Positions 6,832 to 16,506 of a stretch of DNA of 45,223 bases are shown here, in pieces. Source of the stretch: Planctomycetota bacterium (GTDB taxonomy: Bacteria; Planctomycetota; PUPC01; DSUN01); assembly GCA_035384565.1 (NCBI GenBank), contig DAOOIT010000048.1, positions 1 through 45,223 of the forward strand, given 5' to 3'. Made by a program: the position numbers and the translations under genes. How positions within the stretch are numbered: position 1 is the stretch's first letter; the number at the start of each line of letters is the position of its first letter. Below the pieces are notes generated by a model. The model did not search any database. It worked only from the letters and a program-made list of their open reading frames with translations, and was not told where the DNA came from.

Positions 6832-9213
6832 ATGGGTGCATCGTCCCGGAGCGTGCTCGGGTGGTTGGCGGGCCTGGCGGTTGCCGCGCTGGCGCAGGCG
6901 GGCGGCGTCGCCCGCGGCGAGCCGTCCGGCGCGCGCCCGCTGGCATCGAACCTGGTGGTGCCGCAGCGCCGCGTGTTCGCCATCGGGGCGCGGCAGCCCG
7001 TGCACATGGCTGAGGTTGCCGTAGCGGTCGCCATCGTCGAGCAGGTGGCGACGACGACGATGGAGATCGCGCTGATGAACCCCGCCGGCGCCCGCCAGGA
7101 GGCCGAACTGCTCGTGCCTGTGCCGGAGGGGGCTGTCGTCCGCGGCTTCACCTTCGAGGGCGCGGGCCAGGAGGCCGCGGCCGAGCTGATGCCGAAGGAC
7201 GACGCGCGCAAGGTCTTCACCGCGATCGTTTCGCGCCTCCGCGACCCTGCGCTCCTCGAGTTCGTCGGCTCCGGCGCCGTTCGCTCGAGCCTCTTCCCCT
7301 TGGAGGCCCGCAGCGCCCAGAAGGTGCGCCTGACCTACGAGACCCTGCTGCCTGCCGACGGATGCCGCGTGGACTACGTGCTGCCCCGCACCGAGTCGGT
7401 CGCATACATGATCCCCTGGAAGGTGAGGGTGGGCATCCGGTCGAGGGCGCCCGTTTCCACCGTGTATTCGCCGAGCCATAAGCTCGACGTGCGCCGCATC
7501 TCGCGTCACGAGGTGGCTGCCGAGATTGCCGCGGAATCGCAGGCGGACCCCGGCGCGTTCCGCCTGTCGTATCTCGTCGAGCACGACGGCATCGCGAGCA
7601 CCCTGTTCGCCTGTCCTGAGCCGCAGGGAGGCGGCGGGTACTTCCTGCTGCTCGGCGGCCTGCCAGCGCGGCCAAGGGAGGGACGCGAGGTCCCTGCCAT
7701 CCGGCGCGAGATCACGATGGTCCTCGACCGCTCGGGCTCGATGAGCGGGGCGAAGATCGCGCAGGTGCGCCAGGCGGCCTCGCAAGTCATCGCCGGCCTC
7801 GAACCGGGTGAGGCGTTCAACATTCTGGTGTATAACGAGCGGGTGGACCGCTTCGCGGACCGCGCGGTGCTGAAGTCGGGCGAGACGGAGGGCAAGGCTC
7901 GCGAGTTCCTGGACGCGGTGAAGGCGGGGGGCGGCACCAACCTGCGCGACGCGCTGGTGGACGCCCTGCGGCCGAGGCCCATCGAGGGCTTCCTGCCGAT
8001 CGTGCTCTTCCTCACCGACGGCCTGCCCACCGTGGGCGAGACCTCGGAAGTGGCGATCCGGGACGCGGTTCTGAAGGCGAACCCCCACCAACGCCGGGTC
8101 TTCACCTTTGGCGTCGGCACCGACGTCAACACTGCGCTGCTCGAACGGGTGGCGCGGGAGACAAGAGGCACGTCCACGTTCGTACTGCCGAACGAGGATG
8201 TGGAGGCGAAGGTGTCCGCCGTGTTTCGAAGGCTGGCCGGCCCTGTGCTGGCCGACGCAGCGCTGGAGGTCGTTGGCCCCGACAAGACGTCAGCCCCCGG
8301 TCGGGTCCTCGACGTGATTCCAGCCAGGCTGCCCGACCTCTTCGAGGGCGATCAGCTTGTCGTGCTCGGCCGGTATGTGGGCGGCCAGCCCGTTACATTC
8401 TGCGTGAAGGGGAACTACCTGGGCGAGAAGCGCGCGTTCTCCTTCACGTTCGACCTATCGGGTGCGACAATCGGCAACGCGTTTGTGCCGCGGCTGTGGG
8501 CGAGCCGCCAGATCGCCGTGCTGGTGGACGCCATCCGCGCCCTGGGGGCCGACCTCGGCTCGCGGCGCGTCTATGCCAAGGCGCAGAATCCTCGCGTCCA
8601 GGAGATCGTCGCCGCGGTGAGCAAGGCGGCAGGCCTCTCCACGGAGGCGGATGAGGCCCGGCTGGGCGAACTGGTGCGCGAGGTGGTGCGCCTCTCCACC
8701 GAGTTCGGCGTCCTCACCGAGTACACGGCTTTTCTGGCGCGAGAGGGCACCGACCTCACCCGTCCCGAAGCCGTTGCGGGCGAGGCACGCGCCAACCTCG
8801 AAAACCGCGCGATGAACGAGCGGGTCGGTCTGGGCTCGATCAGCCAGGAGGTGAACCGCCAGGCCCAGCGCAGCCAGCTCACGCTCAACTACGCCAATGC
8901 CTACTACGACCCGAACATGGAGCGCGTGGCCCCTGCCGGAGTGCAGCAGATGAACGACCGGGCGTTCTTCCGCAGGGGCAATCGGTGGATTGACGCCCAG
9001 GCCGTCGCCGACCACAAGAAGGGCCTCAAGGCCGAGGCCACCATCGAGTTCGGCTCGCCTGAGTACTGGAGACTCGTCGAACGGCTGGCGACCGAGGGCC
9101 GCCCGGGGGCACTGGCGCTCCCGGGCGAGTTGCTGCTGCGGCTCGACGGGCGAAACGTCCTCATCACCGCGCCCGACGGCCGCGCGGCCAAGACGCAGGA
9201 GGCGACCAAATGA
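6832..9213 (+). CDS. Exported VIT and von Willebrand factor A domain protein
   Basis: A 793-residue protein with a signal peptide (about 1-29), a VIT domain (about 45-190) and a vWA domain starting near 295. The vWA metal site is D-R-S-G-S at 299-303. VIT-vWA pairs resemble inter-alpha-trypsin-inhibitor heavy chains; bacterial members are surface or periplasmic and mediate protein contacts. The C-terminal 250 residues are helical and of unknown role, and no sortase LPxTG motif is present. Start ATG 6832 follows GGGAG. The stop overlaps the next start (ATGA at 9210), so translation is probably coupled to the DUF4139 gene. Exact ligand and function are unknown. Confidence 0.85.
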   Translation: MGASSRSVLGWLAGLAVAALAQAGGVARGEPSGARPLASNLVVPQRRVFAIGARQPVHMAEVAVAVAIVEQVATTTMEIALMNPAGARQEAELLVPVPEGAVVRGFTFEGAGQEAAAELMPKDDARKVFTAIVSRLRDPALLEFVGSGAVRSSLFPLEARSAQKVRLTYETLLPADGCRVDYVLPRTESVAYMIPWKVRVGIRSRAPVSTVYSPSHKLDVRRISRHEVAAEIAAESQADPGAFRLSYLVEHDGIASTLFACPEPQGGGGYFLLLGGLPARPREGREVPAIRREITMVLDRSGSMSGAKIAQVRQAASQVIAGLEPGEAFNILVYNERVDRFADRAVLKSGETEGKAREFLDAVKAGGGTNLRDALVDALRPRPIEGFLPIVLFLTDGLPTVGETSEVAIRDAVLKANPHQRRVFTFGVGTDVNTALLERVARETRGTSTFVLPNEDVEAKVSAVFRRLAGPVLADAALEVVGPDKTSAPGRVLDVIPARLPDLFEGDQLVVLGRYVGGQPVTFCVKGNYLGEKRAFSFTFDLSGATIGNAFVPRLWASRQIAVLVDAIRALGADLGSRRVYAKAQNPRVQEIVAAVSKAAGLSTEADEARLGELVREVVRLSTEFGVLTEYTAFLAREGTDLTRPEAVAGEARANLENRAMNERVGLGSISQEVNRQAQRSQLTLNYANAYYDPNMERVAPAGVQQMNDRAFFRRGNRWIDAQAVADHKKGLKAEATIEFGSPEYWRLVERLATEGRPGALALPGELLLRLDGRNVLITAPDGRAAKTQEATK

Positions 9214-11015
9214 GAACGTGGCAGGGGCTGGTGGGCTTGCTGGTCTCCGCGGCCGCGATGGCGGCGGAGCCGCCGGCCACCGCGATGAAGGTGACCGACG
9301 TCACGGTGTTCAAGGACGGCCACGCGCTGGTGATGGCCCGGGGCGAAGCGACGCTCGACGCCGGCTGGTGCCGAACGCGCGACGTGCCGGCGCCCGTGCT
9401 CGGCACCTTCTGGGCCTTCGCCACGGCACCCGAGGCCAGGGTGGACCTTGTGCGGGCCGGCTTCGTGGACGCCGTCGAGACGGCCCCCTGCCTGAGCTTC
9501 GACCAAATGCTTCAGGCCAACAAGGGCAAAGAGGTCACCATTGTCGAGCAATTCAAGGACGCGCCGCCCACGCCGCACACAGGCATCCTGCGCGGCATCC
9601 TGGAGCACGAGGCCGAACGCGAGACCCCCGCCGCCCGCAACGCTCCCCCCGGCCGCGACCGCTGGGGCCGCTACGTGGAGGGCGGCGCCGTGCCCGAGAC
9701 GCGCGAGGAGCGCGTGAAGGCCCTGGCCTCCTTCGTCATGCTCGAGACCAAGGAAGGCTTGCGGCTCATCCAGCGCGACGGCGTGCGCAGCGTCACCGTG
9801 GCGGGCAAGGACCCCGTCACCAGCTTGAGCGAGACGAAGAAGGTGCGCGAGATCGCCCTGCGGGTCAGCGTCAAGGGCAAGCCGGCGAGCGGGAAGCAGG
9901 AGGTGGGAGTCGTCTACCTTCAGAAAGGCATTCGCTGGATCCCCAGCTACCGCATCGAGCTGCTCGATGGCGGCAAGGCCAGAGTATCGCTCAGCGGCAC
10001 GATCATCAACGAGCTGGCCGACCTGGACAATGCCAACGTGCGGCTGGTCGTGGGCGTGCCGAGCTTCGTGATGAAGGACACGCTCTCGCCCCTCGCCCTG
10101 CGCGAGGCGGGGCTGCACCTCAGCTCGTACTTCCAGCCGCCCAGCCCGACGGGGCGCGGCGGCGGGTTCGACTACCTGAGTAACGCCCTCATGGGGCAGC
10201 AGGCTGCGCAGGTGATGGAGGCGCCGCCGGCAGGTGGCCCAGCCGGCGGCCCCGACATCCCCGCCGAGGGCCAGCAGGAGGACCTGTTCCTCTACGCCCT
10301 CAAGGGCCTCTCGCTCCGGAAGGGCGAAAGTGCGGCGGTGGATATCCTCGAAGTCACCGTGCCCTACGAGGATGTGTATGTGTGGGAGGTGCCCTGCCTG
10401 CCCCCGATGGAGATGTGGCGCAACATTGACCGCAGCCAGCAACAGCAGCTCATGCGCGCTCTCACCGGCGCGCGGGCCATGCACCAACTCCGCCTCACGA
10501 ACACCGGCGACACCCCCTGGACCACCGGCCCCGCCACCATCTTCAAGGGCGCTACAGCGCTCGGCCAGCAGCTCCTCACCTACACCTCCGTGAAGAGCAA
10601 GGTGGACGTGTCGGTGACCATTGCCACCGACCTGAACACGAAGAAAGAGGAGACAGAGACGGGACGGGTGCCCAACGCTATCAGCATTGACGGCAATCAG
10701 TATGCCAAGGTGACCGTGCAAGGCAAGTTCGCAGTGACGAACTTCAAGGACCGCGACGTCAGGGTCACGGTCCGCCGCAGCTTTCTGGGCACGGGCGTGA
10801 AGGCCTCGCACGAGGGGAAGCTGGTGGCCAGCAACCCGCTGGAGGCGAGCGCCGCCGAGATTGGCGCCGACCCGTACCCCTGGTGGTACTGGTGGAATTG
10901 GCCCTGGTGGTGGCTGCGGGCCAACGGCTTCGGCCAGGTGTCGTGGGATGTCACCGTGCCCAAGGGCAAGGCCGTCGAGCTGGAGTACGAGTACTTCTAT
11001 TACTGGCGGCCATAG
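9210..11015 (+). CDS. Exported DUF4139-type protein with Trp-rich patch
   Basis: A 601-residue protein with a signal peptide (MRTWQGLVGLLVSAAAMAA). It begins with a DUF4140-like segment (VTDVTVFKDGHALV) and continues as a beta-rich DUF4139 domain, with the typical VGVVYLQKGIRWIPSYRIEL block near 230-250. It is a distant paralogue of the MuiA-like gene at 13900 but lacks that protein's coiled coil. An unusual stretch near residues 558-569 has eight tryptophans in twelve residues (WWYWWNWPWWW, encoded at 10881-10915). The start overlaps the stop of the VIT-vWA gene. The function of the family is not established; a cell-envelope location is inferred. Confidence 0.8.
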   Translation: MRTWQGLVGLLVSAAAMAAEPPATAMKVTDVTVFKDGHALVMARGEATLDAGWCRTRDVPAPVLGTFWAFATAPEARVDLVRAGFVDAVETAPCLSFDQMLQANKGKEVTIVEQFKDAPPTPHTGILRGILEHEAERETPAARNAPPGRDRWGRYVEGGAVPETREERVKALASFVMLETKEGLRLIQRDGVRSVTVAGKDPVTSLSETKKVREIALRVSVKGKPASGKQEVGVVYLQKGIRWIPSYRIELLDGGKARVSLSGTIINELADLDNANVRLVVGVPSFVMKDTLSPLALREAGLHLSSYFQPPSPTGRGGGFDYLSNALMGQQAAQVMEAPPAGGPAGGPDIPAEGQQEDLFLYALKGLSLRKGESAAVDILEVTVPYEDVYVWEVPCLPPMEMWRNIDRSQQQQLMRALTGARAMHQLRLTNTGDTPWTTGPATIFKGATALGQQLLTYTSVKSKVDVSVTIATDLNTKKEETETGRVPNAISIDGNQYAKVTVQGKFAVTNFKDRDVRVTVRRSFLGTGVKASHEGKLVASNPLEASAAEIGADPYPWWYWWNWPWWWLRANGFGQVSWDVTVPKGKAVELEYEYFYYWRP

Positions 11016-11095
11016 GACCCCGCGCGAACTTCCCGCACTCCGTGCGCGTCTAAGGAGTCAATGGACGCGTCGAAGGGCGCAGAAAGGAGGCGACG

Positions 11096-12364
11096 ATGAA
11101 CTGGCACAAGGCTCTGGGGGTGGCGGGGCTGGCCCTGGCGGTCGCCGCCGCGGGCTACCTGGGCGTGCTGGCCGAACCCACGACCACCCCGACCGTGGGC
11201 GAGGAGACCAAGACCGCGACCACGTGGGCGCCGGCTGTCAAGCCAAAGCCCCTCAGCGACAACGTCAAGAGGGGCCTCGAGTTCCTGGCCAAGACTCAGC
11301 TCAAGAACGGCGGCTGGGGCCAGGGCGAGGAGTCGCCGCAGATGGGCGGCGGCGCCCAGATGAGAGACGTGCCGAGCGTGGCCGACACGGCCGTGTGCAC
11401 CCTGGCCCTCATCCGCTCGGGCAGCACGGCCAGCGAAGGCCCCTATGCCGCTCAGGTGCGCAGGGGCATCGAGTACCTCTGCGCCGAGATCGAGGAGGCC
11501 GACTCCCAGTCGCTCTTCATCACCAAGACACGCGGCACCCGGGTGCAATCGAAACTCGGGCAGTACGTGGACACGTTTCTGGGCGCCATGGTTCTCGCCG
11601 AGGTCAAGGGCAAGATGGGCGACGCGGCGGCCAACAAGCGGGTGCTCGCCGCACTTGACCGGGTGATGGACAAGATCGAGAAGAACCAGAAGAGCGACGG
11701 CACGTGGGCGAGCGACGGCTGGGCGCCGACCATCGCGCAGGCCATGGGCGCCAAGGCGCTCAACAAGGCCGCCCAGGCCGGCGTCGCGGTCAGCGAGCAG
11801 GCGCGGGCCAGGACCGAGACCTATGCGCGCGAGCAGTACGATGCGCCGACCGGCAGGTTCAAGGCCGCGGGCGACGCGGGCGTGGCCCTCTACTCGGGCG
11901 CCTCCAGCCTCACGGCCATCCAGGAGTCGGCCAACACCAATGCCGCGTTGCGAGCGGACTACGAGAGGAAGGTCCGCAGCGCCCCCACGGCGGCGGAGCG
12001 GCAGGTGGCCGCCGATACCCTCCGGCGGTTCGACGAGAATGAGAAGGCCCTCAAGGACGCCAAGACCGCCATCGTCAAGAGCCTGGATGACGAGCGGTTC
12101 ATCAAGGGCTTCGGCTCCAACGGCGGCGAGGAGTTCCTCTCTTACATGAACATCGGCGAAGCCCTCGTTGTCCAGGGCGGACCCGAGTGGGAGAAGTGGG
12201 ACAAGTCCATCACCGAGAACCTGAACCGCATCCAGAACGCGGACGGCTCGTGGACGGGCCACCACTGCATCACCGGCCGCACCTTCTGCACGGCGGCGGC
12301 GCTGCTGGTGCTCACGACCGATCGGGCGCCGGTGCCGGTGGCGGCGAAGATCAGGAGGCAATAG
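11096..12364 (+). CDS. Exported alpha/alpha-toroid (squalene-cyclase-like) protein
   Basis: A 422-residue protein with an N-terminal signal or anchor helix (residues 4-23). QW-like repeats of the prenyltransferase/squalene cyclase toroid fold are visible: QLKNGGWG near 63, QKSDGTWA near 200 and QNADGSWT near 380. Cyclases are cytoplasmic or monotopic and have a DxDD motif; this one seems exported and shows no DxDD, so catalysis of terpene cyclisation is unlikely. A binding or structural toroid is more probable. AGGAGG lies just before ATG 11096. It lies 80 bases after the DUF4139 gene in the same run. Confidence 0.75.
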   Translation: MNWHKALGVAGLALAVAAAGYLGVLAEPTTTPTVGEETKTATTWAPAVKPKPLSDNVKRGLEFLAKTQLKNGGWGQGEESPQMGGGAQMRDVPSVADTAVCTLALIRSGSTASEGPYAAQVRRGIEYLCAEIEEADSQSLFITKTRGTRVQSKLGQYVDTFLGAMVLAEVKGKMGDAAANKRVLAALDRVMDKIEKNQKSDGTWASDGWAPTIAQAMGAKALNKAAQAGVAVSEQARARTETYAREQYDAPTGRFKAAGDAGVALYSGASSLTAIQESANTNAALRADYERKVRSAPTAAERQVAADTLRRFDENEKALKDAKTAIVKSLDDERFIKGFGSNGGEEFLSYMNIGEALVVQGGPEWEKWDKSITENLNRIQNADGSWTGHHCITGRTFCTAAALLVLTTDRAPVPVAAKIRRQ

Positions 12365-12406
12365 CCGCGGGCCGCGCGCGGTGAGCCTCGGGTTGTGGAG
12401 GATTCC

Positions 12407-12438
12407 CCCTCCCGAAAGCCTCCGGGCCTTCGGGAGGG
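12407..12438 (+). terminator. Terminator-like hairpin
   Basis: CCCTCCCGAA (12407-12416) and TTCGGGAGGG (12429-12438) form an exact 10-base-pair stem with a 12-base loop between the two toroid genes. Without a T-tract it may end, attenuate or simply stabilise the message. Confidence 0.5.
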
Positions 12439-12460
12439 AAGGCCATGAGATGGGGTTTGC

Positions 12461-13840
12461 ATGGATTCACGATCTGCCAGCCTGTGGGTCGGAGTGCCTG
12501 GGCGTGTGCCGTGCCACGTTGCGCCATGTGTCTTCGCTCTGCTCGCCCTGTGGGTGGCAGGGTGCGGCTCGGATGGCTCGAGCCGCCCCGACAGCCCGCC
12601 CACCACACCCGAAGCCGCGGCCAAGAGGAAGACCAATGGCCTTGTCCAGCGGATTGACGCGTCGCTCGGCCAAGCCGCGCGCTTCCTGGTCGGCAAGCAG
12701 TCGGAGGATGGCGCCTGGCGCTCGGAGACCTATGGCTGCTTCCGCGACGGTCCGGAGCTGACGCCCCACGTCCTCTCGTGCCTCTTCTTCCTGCCTCAGG
12801 GGGGCGATTCCGTCCGTCCGGCCTTCGACAAAGGCGCCAGCTTCATGATGGGCCTCGTAACGAAGGACGGCAAGATCGATCCCGGACCGCACGGCCTCAA
12901 CTTCCCCGTCTTCACGGCAGGCTCGGCCAGCCGCGTGGTGGTGCTGGAGAAGAAGGATGAGCCACACCTGCGCGCCCGTGCCGCCTGGCTCGCTTACCTG
13001 CGCGAGCGACAGCTCGTCGAGGCCAACGGCTGGCAGCTCACCGACCTGCGGTACGGCGGCTGGGGCTTCTCGATTGATGTGCCCAAGCTGCCTCACGTGG
13101 GCGGCGATGCCGGGCGATTCTATGAGTCGAACCTGGTGGCCACGCTCTTCGGCATCGCGGCCCTGCGCTCCGCCCAGGTGCCGTGGGACGACCCGGTCTA
13201 CGAGAAGGCCCTGGTTTTCGTGACACGCTGCCAGAACTTCTCGGACAACCCGGCCAAGGGCGACCCCTACTACGACGACGGCGGCTTCTTCTTCATCCCC
13301 AGCGACCCCGCTCAGAACAAGGCCGGCATCGCGGGAACCGACAAGTGGGGCCGGCGCCGCTTCCACTCCTACGGCTCGATGACCGCCGATGGCCTGCGGG
13401 CGCTCCTCCGCTGCGGCGTGCCGGCCAACGCCCCGCGCGTGGTGGCCGCCCGCCGGTGGCTCGAGGTGAACTTCGCGGTGGACAAGAACCCCGGGACCTT
13501 CGCCCCCGACCGCGAGATTCTGAGGAACAGCACCTACTTCTACTACTGCTGGTCGCTGGCGCACGCCTTCGTGGCGCTGGGGACCGACGAGGCTGTGACC
13601 GAGAAGGGCAGCGTGCATTGGGCCGAGGCGCTGGCCGACGCCTTGCTCGAGCGCCAGCGGCCCGACGGCACCTGGCGCAACGTGTACACCGATGCCAAGG
13701 AGGACGACCCGCTGGTCGCAACGCCCTGGGGGGCGTCGGCCCTTGCGATCTGCCGGGGGGTGATCACCGGCGAGCACGTGGCGATCGGGCGGCCCTGTGT
13801 CACCGAAACCGCGCCGCCCAAGGCGGAGAACGGGCCTTGA
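12461..13840 (+). CDS. Alpha/alpha-toroid lipoprotein
   Basis: A 459-residue protein with a long signal region ending in a lipobox (L-W-V-A-G-C, Cys35), so it is predicted to be a lipoprotein. The mature part is a prenyltransferase-like toroid: QSEDGAWRSETYG near 70, YGGWGFS near 200, a central YGSMTADGLRALL and a final QRPDGTWRN. It is a paralogue of the preceding toroid gene. As there, no DxDD cyclisation motif is seen. ATG 12461 is the best available start but has only a weak ribosome-binding site, so a slightly later start is possible. Confidence 0.75.
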   Translation: MDSRSASLWVGVPGRVPCHVAPCVFALLALWVAGCGSDGSSRPDSPPTTPEAAAKRKTNGLVQRIDASLGQAARFLVGKQSEDGAWRSETYGCFRDGPELTPHVLSCLFFLPQGGDSVRPAFDKGASFMMGLVTKDGKIDPGPHGLNFPVFTAGSASRVVVLEKKDEPHLRARAAWLAYLRERQLVEANGWQLTDLRYGGWGFSIDVPKLPHVGGDAGRFYESNLVATLFGIAALRSAQVPWDDPVYEKALVFVTRCQNFSDNPAKGDPYYDDGGFFFIPSDPAQNKAGIAGTDKWGRRRFHSYGSMTADGLRALLRCGVPANAPRVVAARRWLEVNFAVDKNPGTFAPDREILRNSTYFYYCWSLAHAFVALGTDEAVTEKGSVHWAEALADALLERQRPDGTWRNVYTDAKEDDPLVATPWGASALAICRGVITGEHVAIGRPCVTETAPPKAENGP

Positions 13841-13899
13841 CCGCCGTCCAGCGGGCGCACATGATGAGCGGAGACCCGCAAGTCATTAGGAGACCTGCC

Positions 13900-15723
13900 A
13901 TGAGGACCGGAGCGTGGCTGGGGATGGTTGTGGCGATGGCCGGCGTGATGCAGGCGGCAGCTCCGCCTGTCGAGCCGCCCGGCGTCAAGGGCAAGGTGGA
14001 GGCTGTGACGCTCTACCGCGGGCAGGCCCTGGTGACCCGCACCGTGCCCGTAGAGGGCGCGGCGGGTCGTGTCGAGCTGGTCGTGGCCGACCTGCCGCAA
14101 CAGGTGCAGCCCGACAGCCTGTTTGCCGAGGGCGGCAACGGCATCGAGGTGCGCGCCGTGCGCTTCCGCCAGCGGGCCATCGGCGAAGAGCCCCGCGAGG
14201 AGGTGCGCAAGATTGACCAGGAGATCGAACTGGTCCAGGACAAGGCGGCGGCCAACAAGAAGCGCCAGGACCTGCTCACCCAACGCCTGGCCTACCTGGC
14301 GAAGCTCGATGAGTTCACCGCCGCCACGGCCAAGGCCGATCTGGCCAAGGGGGTGCTGAGCTTCGAGGCCCTGGAGAAGACGTCGCAATTCTCCTTCAAG
14401 CAGCGGGACGACGCGGTCACCGAGTCGCTCAAGCTGGACGTGGAGGCCCGCGAACTCGCCAAACAGCTCTCGCTCCTCCAGCGCCGCCGCGGCGAACTCA
14501 CTGCCGGCGCGTCCCGCACCGTGTCGGAGGCGGTCATCTTCCTCGAGAAGCGCGATGCCCCTGCGGGGGTTGTGAGGCTCAGCTACCTGGTGAACGAGGC
14601 CGGCTGGAGCCCCGCCTACAACTTCCGCTCGGCCAAGGACGGCAAGACCGTGCGCGTCGAGTACAACGCCCTCATCCACCAGATGAGCGGCGAGAACTGG
14701 GACAGCGTGTCGCTCGTCCTCTCGACGGCCTCGCCGGCGCTGGCCGCGCAGGGGCCGGGGTTGGCGCCATTCCGCGTCACGCTGGCCCAGGTGCAGGACC
14801 CCCAGGCCAAGGGCGATGTGAGCACGAAGTTCAAGATGGCCCAGCAGCGCCGCTCCGAGGCCGGGGCCAAGCAGCAGGCCGCGTCGAGCCTGCGCGACAA
14901 CCGCAGTTTCAACTGGGACATGAACGCGGCGGCCAACGACGCGCAATGGGCCGAGCTGGCCGCCGGCAAGGATGTGCTGGCCGTGCTTCGGGGGGAGTCG
15001 GGCGCCGTCACGGAGGGGCCGAGCATCAGCTACGCCCTCCAGGGCACGGTGAGCCTCGCCAGCCGCGCGGACCAGCAGATGCTGCGCATCGCCGACTCTG
15101 AACTGCCCAGCCGCTTCTACCACGTGGCCACGCCCGTCCTCGCCAGCTACGTCTACCGCGAGGCGGAGTTGACGAACAACGCGGTCGAGGTGCTCCTCGG
15201 CGGGCCGGTGAACGTGTACCTCGACGGCCGGTTCGTCGGCCGCGGCGAGCTGCCCACGGTCGCCCGCGGGGAGACCTTCGTCCTCGGCTTCGGCGCCGAC
15301 CCGCAGCTCCGCGCCCGCCGCGAGATGGTGGACAAGACCGAAACCTTCCAGGGCGCCAACCGCGAGATCACCCTCAAGTACCGCCTCGTGCTCGAGAACT
15401 ACAAGGACGAGGCCGTCAAGGTGCGGGTCCTCGACCGCATCCCGTACGCCGAGAACAAGGCCGACATTCGCGTGACCCTCGGCGAAATGGCGGAGAAGCT
15501 CAGCACCGAGCCGCTTTACCTGCGACTCGAACAGCCCAAGGGCATCCTGCGCTGGGACGTGGATGTCGCGGCGAACGCCGCCGGCGAGAAGGCGAAGACC
15601 ATCGAGTACAGCTACAAGATGGAGTTCGCCCGCACCCTCGACGTCTCGACCCCTGCCCCTGCCGAGATGCAGAAGCTCCAGCGCGAGTTCGACGAGATGC
15701 AGGAGCGGCGCATGCTGCACTGA
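13900..15723 (+). CDS. MuiA-like DUF4140/DUF4139 protein
   Basis: A 607-residue protein with a signal peptide (about 1-22), a DUF4140 domain (about 30-110, VEAVTLYRGQALVTR), a coiled-coil region (about 100-200) and a DUF4139 beta domain to the end. This architecture defines the mucoidy inhibitor A family, named from an effect on capsule formation; the biochemical role is unknown. ATG 13900 lies seven bases after AGGAG and gives a proper signal peptide. The frame is open further upstream inside the toroid gene but that part is not real. It is the second DUF4139 protein of this run. Confidence 0.85.
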   Translation: MRTGAWLGMVVAMAGVMQAAAPPVEPPGVKGKVEAVTLYRGQALVTRTVPVEGAAGRVELVVADLPQQVQPDSLFAEGGNGIEVRAVRFRQRAIGEEPREEVRKIDQEIELVQDKAAANKKRQDLLTQRLAYLAKLDEFTAATAKADLAKGVLSFEALEKTSQFSFKQRDDAVTESLKLDVEARELAKQLSLLQRRRGELTAGASRTVSEAVIFLEKRDAPAGVVRLSYLVNEAGWSPAYNFRSAKDGKTVRVEYNALIHQMSGENWDSVSLVLSTASPALAAQGPGLAPFRVTLAQVQDPQAKGDVSTKFKMAQQRRSEAGAKQQAASSLRDNRSFNWDMNAAANDAQWAELAAGKDVLAVLRGESGAVTEGPSISYALQGTVSLASRADQQMLRIADSELPSRFYHVATPVLASYVYREAELTNNAVEVLLGGPVNVYLDGRFVGRGELPTVARGETFVLGFGADPQLRARREMVDKTETFQGANREITLKYRLVLENYKDEAVKVRVLDRIPYAENKADIRVTLGEMAEKLSTEPLYLRLEQPKGILRWDVDVAANAAGEKAKTIEYSYKMEFARTLDVSTPAPAEMQKLQREFDEMQERRMLH

Positions 15724-15798
15724 GGCCCAGGAGCCGCCCACGGCCTTCGGCTTGGAACCCGCGGGCGGCGGGAGCCTCAGGCCTTGGAGGACGCTGCC

Positions 15799-16506
15799 AT
15801 GCCGCGACACCGCATCCTGGTCGTGGAAGACGACCCGGCAATCCGCCGGGGCGTCGTGGATGCCCTGGAGTTCGAGGGCTACGCCACGCTCCAGGCCGCC
15901 GACGGCCTCAAGGGCCAGGAGATGGCGGTGAAGTGCGCGTGCGACCTGGTTCTCCTCGACCTCGTGCTGCCCGGGAAGGACGGGCTGGACATCCTCCGCG
16001 AGGTGCGGGCCACGCGCCCCACGCTCCCCGTGATCATCATGACCGCGCGTGGGGAGGAGACCGACCGCGTTAAGGGCCTCCGTCTGGGCGCGGACGACTA
16101 CGTTGTGAAACCCTTCAGCGTCCAGGAGCTGCTGGCTCGGGTGCAGGCCGTGCTGCGCCGTTCGCCCGAGCGGCCCACCGATGTGCGCGAGGTGGCCTTC
16201 CCCGGCGGGGTGGCCGACCTGGCGCGGTCCGAGGTGCGGCTCGACGCGGGCGGTCGCGCCGAGCTCTCGGCCCGAGAGGCCGAACTTCTCCGCTACCTGG
16301 CCGCGAACCGCGGCCGCGTGATCGCCCGCGAGGAAATCCTCGCACGCGTGTGGCGCATGAACCCCACCGGCGTCGAAACCCGCACCATCGACATGCACAT
16401 CGCCCGCTTGCGCGAGAAGCTGCGCGACGACCCCGCTGACCCGAAGGTCATCGTCACCGTGCGCGGCAAGGGCTACCTCTTCGGGGAACCGCGGGAGGCA
16501 ACATGA
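15799..16506 (+). CDS. OmpR/PhoB-type response regulator
   Basis: A 235-residue transcription factor. The receiver domain has the acidic pair Glu10-Asp11, phospho-acceptor Asp54 in LVLLDLVLPG and Lys104 in VVKPFS. A winged-helix DNA-binding domain fills residues 140-232 (LSAREAELLRYLAANRG, TRTIDMHIARLREKLRDDP, VRGKGYLF). Start ATG 15799 follows GGAGG by eight bases; an in-frame TTG at 15784 would destroy that spacing. It overlaps the kinase gene by ATGA. Likely targets are the upstream envelope genes or the promoter at 18420, but no operator can be pointed to. Confidence 0.92.
   Translation: MPRHRILVVEDDPAIRRGVVDALEFEGYATLQAADGLKGQEMAVKCACDLVLLDLVLPGKDGLDILREVRATRPTLPVIIMTARGEETDRVKGLRLGADDYVVKPFSVQELLARVQAVLRRSPERPTDVREVAFPGGVADLARSEVRLDAGGRAELSAREAELLRYLAANRGRVIAREEILARVWRMNPTGVETRTIDMHIARLREKLRDDPADPKVIVTVRGKGYLFGEPREAT

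Noticed and set aside
3422..6946. Very long minus-strand open frame opposite the kinase and oxidoreductase genes
   Set aside because: It is antisense to two well-supported genes, has no recognisable domain and is His/Arg/Ala-rich, as expected for the shadow of GC-rich codons. The same applies to the long antisense frames at 13543-16398, 19162-21984 and 22849-26019.
11096..13840. Functional squalene or terpene cyclases
   Set aside because: Both toroid proteins have export signals and QW-like repeats but no DxDD catalytic motif.
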